Source: Streptomyces zhihengii (GTDB lineage Bacteria; Actinomycetota; Actinomycetes; Streptomycetales; Streptomycetaceae). From it: a DNA stretch of 64,000 nucleotides. Of this stretch, positions 57,396 through 64,000 are shown in pieces. Numbering within the stretch: position 1 is the stretch's first letter; each line of letters begins with the position of its first letter. The stretch is from NCBI RefSeq assembly GCF_016919245.1, contig NZ_JAFEJA010000001.1, positions 3,506,001 through 3,570,000 on the forward strand. Reading direction: 5' to 3'. The position numbers and the translations under genes were made by a program. The notes under the pieces are model-generated. The model ran no database searches, was not told where the DNA came from, and worked only from the letters and a program-made list of their open reading frames with translations.

Positions 57396-57421
57396 GTAAC
57401 CACTATAAGTGGTTACATGAC
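57380..57421. promoter_or_regulatory. Symmetric divergent promoter/operator containing both start codons
   Basis: Arms 57391-57404 and 57408-57421 are perfect reverse complements around ATA. The left arm holds the start codon of the CGNR gene (57393-57395 on the minus strand), the right arm that of the VOC gene (57417-57419). TATAAG (57404-57409) stands 7 bases before the VOC start, with TTGCCC at 57380-57385 as a -35; on the other strand TTATAG (57403-57408) is 7 bases before the CGNR start. Confidence 0.75.
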
Positions 57422-57866
57422 GCTGCACTGGAAACTCGTGATCGACGCCGAGGACCCCCACGCCCAGGCGGACTTCTGGGCGGCCGCCCTCGGCTACCGG
57501 GTCGAGGACAACAGCCCCCTGATCGACCAACTGCTCGGCCGGGGCGCGGTGCCCCAGGAGCTGACCGTGGAATCGCACGGACGGCGCGCCTGGCGGGATC
57601 TGATCGGCGTCCGGCATCCGGACGACCCCTTCGACGAGGTGAGCGGGGCCGGCCTCGGCCGCCGGATCCTCTTCCAGCGCGTGCCGGAGGAGAAGACGGG
57701 CAAGAACCGGCTCCATGTCGATGTGCACGCCGCGCCCGGTGAGCGCGACGCCGAGACCGCCAGGCTCGTGGCACTGGGGGCGACGAGCCTGCGCCAGGTG
57801 CGCGAACAGGGCGGCGAATGGACCGTGATGGCGGATCCGGAGGGCAACGAGTTCTGCGTCCAGTGA
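57417..57866 (+). CDS. VOC-family (glyoxalase-like) protein
   Basis: 149-residue VOC-fold protein with HWKLVIDAEDPHAQADFWAA, IGVRHPDDPFDE and RLHVDVHAAPGERD. The metal ligands of true glyoxalase I are not clearly conserved, so it may be a binding or resistance protein. Starts inside the shared palindrome with no ribosome binding site upstream, so translated from a leaderless message. Confidence 0.87.
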   Translation: MTLHWKLVIDAEDPHAQADFWAAALGYRVEDNSPLIDQLLGRGAVPQELTVESHGRRAWRDLIGVRHPDDPFDEVSGAGLGRRILFQRVPEEKTGKNRLHVDVHAAPGERDAETARLVALGATSLRQVREQGGEWTVMADPEGNEFCVQ

Positions 57867-59410
<1,544 letters not shown>

Positions 59411-59411
<1 letters not shown>

Positions 59412-59482
59412 GGCCGGCCGCAGGGCCGTCGCCGGTCGCAGGGCCGGTCCCGGGGCCGGCCCGAGGGCCGGTCGCAGGACCG
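59411..59482. repeat. GGGCCGG-rich imperfect repeats after the aminopeptidase
   Basis: Degenerate runs of CAGGGCCGGTC and similar units immediately after the stop codon. No coding signal. Confidence 0.6.
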
Positions 59483-59503
59483 GGCCGCGGCCGCTCCTGA
59501 CCG

Positions 59504-59541
59504 CCGGAGCCCCGCCCCGCCGTCGCGGGGCGGGGCTCCGG
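59504..59541. terminator. Terminator between the aminopeptidase and the ABC permease
   Basis: 17-bp perfect arms (59504-59520 and 59525-59541) with loop CGTC, between convergent genes. Confidence 0.9.
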
Positions 59542-59558
59542 TGCGCCGGGGCGCGGGG

Positions 59559-60554
59559 TCAGGCGGTGATGTCCTTCGTCGTGAAGCGCGCCCACGCCGC
59601 CGAGCCGAAGACCGCGGCGTACAGGGCCTGGAGGCCGAGGTTGCGGAGGATCCCGTCCCAGAGGAACGGCTCCCGCATCAGGTCGGAGAACGACATCCAG
59701 TGGTACGGGAAGAGATACGGGTGCACCGCGGAGAGCTGCGGGACGGTGCCGAGGATCTGGACGGTGATCAGCAGCCCCACCGTCGTCGCCATGGCCGCGA
59801 TCCCGCTGCCGGTGAGCGTCGAGACGAACAGGCCGATCGCGGCGATGCCCGTCAGCGAGGCGGCGACCACCAGGGCGATCAGCAGCGCCCGCCACAGGCC
59901 CCCGGCGAAGGACACCGTGGTGCCGGAGATGGTGGTGACGTCCCCCAGCGGGAAGAGCAGCGCGCCGACGGCGAGCGCCGAGACCGCCACCACCAGCGTC
60001 GCCGCCGCGCAGAACGCGCAGACGGCGGTGAACTTGGCGAGCAGCAGCCGGGTGCGGCCGGCCGGGGCGACCAGCAGATAGCGCAGCGTCCCGGAGGCCG
60101 CCTCGCCCGCGATGCTGTCGCCGGCCACCACGGCGACGGCCATCGGCAGGAACACTGGCAGCGTCGCCGCGAGCGCGGCGAACACCAGGAACAGGCCGTT
60201 GTTGGTGATCTGCGCGACGAACGCGGGCCCGCCGCCCCCGGGGCCGCCGACGCCGCCGCCGTCACCGGTCTCGATCCGGACGGCGACACCGATCAGCACG
60301 GGCACCGCCGCCAGCACGCCGAACAGGGCGAACGTCCGCCGGCGCCGGAAGGTGAGCCCCAGCTCCGACCGGAACAGCCCCAGCGAACGCCGCAGCCGCC
60401 CGGCGGCACCAAGGACCGCCTCCGGGGCGCCGCCCGCGCCGGTGCCGCCGGCCGGGCCGGGCTCCGAGGCGCTGCCCACGCCGGTGCCGGGCTCCGGGCC
60501 GGAGCCCCTGCCGGTGTCCTGCGCGGCGCCCGCGCCCGGCTCAGCCCGCGACAT
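59559..60554 (-). CDS. ABC-2 type permease
   Basis: 331 residues. A Gly/Pro/Ala-rich cytoplasmic N-terminus of about 60 residues, then six membrane helices in ABC-2 arrangement with GDSIAGEAASGTLRYLLVAPA in the coupling region. It overlaps the upstream ATPase gene by 14 bases, so the pair forms one exporter. Substrate unknown. Confidence 0.9.
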   Translation of the reverse strand: MSRAEPGAGAAQDTGRGSGPEPGTGVGSASEPGPAGGTGAGGAPEAVLGAAGRLRRSLGLFRSELGLTFRRRRTFALFGVLAAVPVLIGVAVRIETGDGGGVGGPGGGGPAFVAQITNNGLFLVFAALAATLPVFLPMAVAVVAGDSIAGEAASGTLRYLLVAPAGRTRLLLAKFTAVCAFCAAATLVVAVSALAVGALLFPLGDVTTISGTTVSFAGGLWRALLIALVVAASLTGIAAIGLFVSTLTGSGIAAMATTVGLLITVQILGTVPQLSAVHPYLFPYHWMSFSDLMREPFLWDGILRNLGLQALYAAVFGSAAWARFTTKDITA

Positions 60555-61479
60555 CGAAGCCCTCCCCCGTCAGTGCCACGAACGCGTCCTCCAGGGAGGC
60601 CCGTTCCGTGCCGAAGCCGCGGAGCCGGACGCCGCCGTGCACCAGGGCGGCGCTGAGGTCCGCCGGGTCCGTGCCGGGGCCCGGGGGATCGCCCGTCACC
60701 CGGTCGCCGTCCACGGTCACCCCGCGCACACCGTGCTCCGCCAGCAGCCGTGCCGCGTCCGCCGGGTCGGGGGTCAGCACCACCAGCCGGCCCCGGGCGC
60801 CGGCCGCCAGCTCGGCGACCGAGCCCTCGGCGACCAGCCGGCCCCGGGTCATCACCGCCGCGTGGGTGCAGACCTGTTCGATCTCGTCGAGCAGGTGCGA
60901 GGAGAGGAAGACGGTGGTGCCGTCCGCGGCCAGCTCGCGCACCAGGGTCCGGATCTCGCGCATGCCCTGCGGGTCGAGCCCGTTGGTCGGCTCGTCCAGC
61001 ACCAGCAGGTCCCGGGGCCGCAGCAGTGCCGACGCCAGGCCGAGCCGCTGCTTCATGCCGAGCGAGTACGCCGACGCCTTCCGTCCCGCCGCCGCGGCGA
61101 GCCCCACCCTGTCGAGCGCCGCCGAGACACGGGTCCGCCTGGTCCGGGGGTCGGCGAGCGGGTCGGCCGCGTCGTAGCGCAGCAGGTTCTCCCGGCCGCT
61201 GAGGAACCCGTAGAGCGCGGGCCCCTCGATCAGCGCGCCGACCCGGGGCAGCACGCCGTGCAGCGCGCGCGGCACCGGGCCGCCGAGGAGGGTGGCGCTG
61301 CCCGCCGTGGGCTCGATGAGGCCGAGGAGCATCCTGATGGTGGTGGTCTTGCCCGAGCCGTTCGGGCCGAGGAAGCCGAAGACGCTCCCGGCCGGCACGT
61401 TCAGGTCGAGCCGGTCGACGGCGAGCCGGCCGCCCCGGTAGCGCTTGGTGAGCCCGCGCGTGGCGATGACGGCCGTCAT
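60541..61479 (-). CDS. ABC transporter ATP-binding protein
   Basis: 312 residues. Walker A GPNGSGKTTTIR, signature YSLGMKQRLGLA (variant of LSGGQ), Walker B LLVLDEPTNGLDP and H-loop FLSSHLLDEIE. The C-terminal extension (residues after 220) is as in BcrA-type drug or polymer exporters. Coupled to the permease gene; separated from the upstream LolA-like gene by a perfect inverted repeat. Confidence 0.95.
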   Translation of the reverse strand: MTAVIATRGLTKRYRGGRLAVDRLDLNVPAGSVFGFLGPNGSGKTTTIRMLLGLIEPTAGSATLLGGPVPRALHGVLPRVGALIEGPALYGFLSGRENLLRYDAADPLADPRTRRTRVSAALDRVGLAAAAGRKASAYSLGMKQRLGLASALLRPRDLLVLDEPTNGLDPQGMREIRTLVRELAADGTTVFLSSHLLDEIEQVCTHAAVMTRGRLVAEGSVAELAAGARGRLVVLTPDPADAARLLAEHGVRGVTVDGDRVTGDPPGPGTDPADLSAALVHGGVRLRGFGTERASLEDAFVALTGEGFDVAG

Positions 61480-61537
61480 GTCCCTGCCCCGTTCCTCGAT
61501 GGCCCCGTCCGCTTGCGACGGAGAGCGGCCGTGCGGA

Positions 61538-61570
61538 GCGCCCCGCCGTACGCGGCGTACGGCGGGGCGC
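61538..61570 (-). terminator. Perfect 16-bp inverted repeat between the LolA-like gene and the ABC ATPase
   Basis: Arms 61538-61553 and 61555-61570 with a single-base spacer. A cruciform-like terminator or attenuator. Confidence 0.7.
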
Positions 61571-61590
61571 GGTGTCCGTGCGGCGTTGCG

Positions 61591-62805
61591 CTACTTCGCC
61601 GCGTCGGCGGCCTTCACCAGCGCGTCCTTGGTGACCGCGCCGACGTAGACGGTGCCGTCCTCGGTCATCAGGGCGTTCACCAGCCGGGTGGAGAAGACGG
61701 TGCCCTTGCCGAACTTGCCGGTGACCTTGTCGCCGAGCGAGTCCAGGAACTGGCCCGCCTCCGGCGGCAGTTCGCCGGTGTCCGGCGTGGCGCCGACCGG
61801 GCCGCCGGCCCCCTTGATCGTCGCGATGGCCGTCCAGCCCTCGCCGATGACCTCGAAGCCGCCGGCGTCCCGCTTGCCGCCCTCGAACTCCCGGTGGGCC
61901 TCCTTCTCCACCTCGTCGGCCTCGGTCACCTGGGCGCCCTTGGGCGGGGTGAAGTCGAAGGTGGACGCGGCGGGGCGGGCGAAGTCGACCTTGGTGAAGC
62001 CCGCGTCGACCACGGCCTTGCCCCCGCCGCCGGGCGTGAGGGTGACCTTCAGCGGCGTGCCCGTCTCGGCGTCGACCGCGATGGTGACGGCCTTGACCGT
62101 CGAGCCCTTCTGCTTCGGCTCGACGACGAGCCGGTAGGCGTCCCGGCCGGCCACCTGCGCCGTGCCGCCGACGCGGAACGACGTGGTGTCGGCGGAGGCC
62201 TTCAGCACCTCGTCGGCGAACTCCTTGGGCGTGGTGGGCAGTTCCGAGGGGAGGGCGCCCTTGTCGCGGGGGGCGTCCCGGTGCCCGGCGGCGTCCTTGC
62301 TGTGGAAGACCTCGTTCGAGGCGCTGTCGTACGCCCAGACCTCGTCACCGTTGCGGATGAGGCTGTACTCGGACGAGTCCTCCAGCACGGAGACCTTCTG
62401 GCGGTCCGGGCCGTCGGCGGCGACGCGCACGGTGTGGGTGCCGGACGCCAGTTCGGTGAGCTTGGACGACGGGTCCGCGGAGGAGCCGCCCCCGTCGCCG
62501 TCGCCGCCCGCGCCGGTCAGGGAGCCGGCCAGCCCGTCGAACGAGGGCAGTCCGAGGTCGGTGGTGATCCGCACCGTGCCGGAGAGCTGCTGGGTGTCGG
62601 AGGCCGCGATCTTCTCGATGAGCTCCTGGGCGGTGATCTTCGGCAGATCCGGGTCACCGGAGCTGGCGAGCGCCGGGACCAGGCCGATGGTCCCCGCCGC
62701 GACACCGGCGACCGCCAGCGGGACCAGGTAGCGGACGGCCTTGCGGCGTCCGCCTGCGAGGTCCCCGGCCTCGCCGGTGGAGTGTGCGCTGTCGTTCGGT
62801 GCCAT
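61591..62805 (-). CDS. Membrane-anchored LolA-like (DUF2092-type) protein
   Basis: 404 residues. A single N-terminal signal-anchor (KAVRYLVPLAVAGVAAGTIGLVP) followed by an extracytoplasmic domain with LPKITAQELIEKIAASDTQQ and the beta-sheet of LolA/RseB-fold proteins (LSGTVRITTDLGLP, VWAYDSASNEVFHSK). These domains bind lipids. It precedes an ABC exporter on the same strand and may work with it, although an inverted repeat separates them. A Gly/Asp/Ser-rich loop (GAGGDGDGGGSSAD) is inserted. Confidence 0.85.
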   Translation of the reverse strand: MAPNDSAHSTGEAGDLAGGRRKAVRYLVPLAVAGVAAGTIGLVPALASSGDPDLPKITAQELIEKIAASDTQQLSGTVRITTDLGLPSFDGLAGSLTGAGGDGDGGGSSADPSSKLTELASGTHTVRVAADGPDRQKVSVLEDSSEYSLIRNGDEVWAYDSASNEVFHSKDAAGHRDAPRDKGALPSELPTTPKEFADEVLKASADTTSFRVGGTAQVAGRDAYRLVVEPKQKGSTVKAVTIAVDAETGTPLKVTLTPGGGGKAVVDAGFTKVDFARPAASTFDFTPPKGAQVTEADEVEKEAHREFEGGKRDAGGFEVIGEGWTAIATIKGAGGPVGATPDTGELPPEAGQFLDSLGDKVTGKFGKGTVFSTRLVNALMTEDGTVYVGAVTKDALVKAADAAK

Positions 62806-62974
62806 GGTGTGCCCTACCTCCGTGGTTGGTCAGGGGTGGTGCTCTCCATCCATATGACCAAAACGCCCGCCCGGAGGCGTCAGCCCCCGGGCGCAAACCC
62901 GTGTACCCCTCTGGGATGACACCGAACCGCCCCAACTCCCCCGACCCGTAGGGGGCGGGGCCCGGGCCGGGGGC

Positions 62975-63985
62975 TCAGCCGGCGCGGTGGACGACCGCGT
63001 CGCAGAGCTCCTGGAGGGCCGCCTTCGCGTAGCCGTCCGGGAGCGGCGCGAGCAGCGCCCGGGCCTCCTGGGCGTAGCGCACGGTGTCCCGGCGGGCCTG
63101 CTCCAGCGCCGGGTGGGCGCGCAGCAGCCGCAGCGCCTCGGCGTGGCGGGCGTCGTCGGAGAGGTCGCCGTCGAGCAGGGCGGCCAGCTCCAGGTCCTCC
63201 GGACGGCCGTGCGCCTCGGCGGCGGCGCGCAGCAGCAGGACGGGCAGCGTGGCGATGCCCTCGCGCAGGTCGGTGCCGGGGGTCTTGCCGGACTCGTGGG
63301 AGTCGGAGGCGATGTCCAGGACGTCGTCGGCGAGCTGGAAGGCGACGCCGAGGCGCTCCCCGTACTGGGTGAGGACGTCCACCACGCGCTCGTCGGCGCC
63401 CGCCATCATCGCGCCGAACCGGCACGACACGGCGACCAGCGATCCGGTCTTGCCGGCGAGGACGTCGAGGTAGTGGTCGACCGGGTCGCGGCCGTCGCGC
63501 GGGCCCGCGGTCTCCAGGATCTGGCCCGTGACGAGGCGCTCGAACGCCTCCGCCTGGATGCGGACGGCCTCGGGGCCGAGGTCGGCCAGGATGTGCGAGG
63601 CGCGCGCGAAGAGGAAGTCGCCGGTGAGCACCGCGACCGAGTTGCCCCAGCGGCTGTTGGCGCTGGCCACCCCGCGGCGGACGTCCGCCTCGTCCATCAC
63701 GTCGTCGTGGTACAGCGTGGCGAGGTGGGTGAGCTCGACGACCACCGCCGAGGGCACGACACCCGGCGCGTACGGGTCGCCGAACTGGGCCGCCAGCATC
63801 ACCAGCAGCGGGCGGAAACGCTTGCCGCCCGCGTGGACGAGGTGCTGCGCGGCCTCCGTGATGAACGGAACCTCGCTCTTGGTGGCATCGAGCAGGCCCG
63901 CCTCGACAGCCGACAGCCCGGTCTGGACATCGGCCTCAAGAGCCTGGTCCCGCACGCTCAGCCCGAACGGCCCGACGACGGTCAC
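62975..63985 (-). CDS. Long-chain polyprenyl diphosphate synthase
   Basis: 336-residue trans-isoprenyl synthase. First Asp-rich motif LYHDDVMDEADVRRG, second ADDVLDIA, and GKRFRPLL. The residues before the first motif are small or medium (ATLYHDD), consistent with a long product such as the menaquinone side chain. GTG at 63985 with AGGAG upstream. It lies near complex I genes, which need menaquinone. The exact chain length cannot be predicted. Confidence 0.93.
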   Translation of the reverse strand: MTVVGPFGLSVRDQALEADVQTGLSAVEAGLLDATKSEVPFITEAAQHLVHAGGKRFRPLLVMLAAQFGDPYAPGVVPSAVVVELTHLATLYHDDVMDEADVRRGVASANSRWGNSVAVLTGDFLFARASHILADLGPEAVRIQAEAFERLVTGQILETAGPRDGRDPVDHYLDVLAGKTGSLVAVSCRFGAMMAGADERVVDVLTQYGERLGVAFQLADDVLDIASDSHESGKTPGTDLREGIATLPVLLLRAAAEAHGRPEDLELAALLDGDLSDDARHAEALRLLRAHPALEQARRDTVRYAQEARALLAPLPDGYAKAALQELCDAVVHRAG

Positions 63986-64000
63986 GAGGGGGTCTCCTGT

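Overview
The window is a chromosomal segment of a Streptomyces or a very close high-GC actinomycete. The evidence is very high G+C with strong third-position bias, many GTG (and one TTG) starts, purine-rich ribosome binding sites, actinobacterial gene order, and proteins such as a NusG with a long acidic N-terminus. Most of it is core chromosome, not an island. The 5' edge cuts a secreted trypsin-like protease, and the right edge falls just upstream of a long-chain polyprenyl diphosphate synthase.

0.6-18.8 kb is the information-processing block, all on the minus strand. Read in the direction of transcription it runs tRNA-Trp, secE, nusG, rplK, rplA, a lipoprotein gene, an L10 leader, rplJ, rplL, rpoB, rpoC, rpsL, rpsG, fusA, tuf. 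Hairpins after nusG, rplA, rplL, rpoB, rpoC and tuf divide it into transcription units.

19-31.4 kb continues the actinobacterial secE-to-rpmG neighbourhood: an aspartate-type aminotransferase, adenosine deaminase, murB, two MaoC-type dehydratases, rpmG (54 codons) and tRNA-Met, tRNA-Thr and tRNA-Tyr. Two small regulator/target modules interrupt it: TetR with an NAD(P)-binding protein, and TetR with an MFS exporter. Each has a clear inverted-repeat operator. 28.5-36.2 kb holds an amidohydrolase, an NmrA-like protein, a GyrI-like protein, a YajQ protein, ogt-alkB alkylation repair, an APC permease and htpX-yccF.

36.4-46.8 kb is a ten-gene complex I operon, nuoA-B-C-H-I-J-K-L-M-N, with nearly every junction an overlapping stop/start. 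nuoD and nuoE-F-G are absent. NuoC carries a tail of about 350 residues made of degenerate Ala/Pro/Glu/Gly repeats, exactly where nuoD would normally follow. The pump subunits and the B and I iron-sulfur ligands look intact. Divergent from it lie two near-duplicate histidine kinases, a LuxR-type response regulator, and korA-korB (2-oxoacid:ferredoxin oxidoreductase). This suggests, but does not prove, a ferredoxin-linked role for the incomplete complex I.

54-64 kb holds an HxlR/NAD(P)-binding pair, rarD, a divergent ABATE/CGNR regulator and VOC-domain protein whose start codons both lie inside one perfect palindrome, a secreted M28 aminopeptidase, an ABC exporter with a LolA-like membrane-anchored protein, and the prenyl synthase. 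The features most worth following are the nuoD-less complex I with its NuoC repeat tail, the symmetric leaderless palindrome at 57.4 kb, the sequence-homogenised kinase pair with a 24-G tract between them, and the in-frame minisatellite in alkB.
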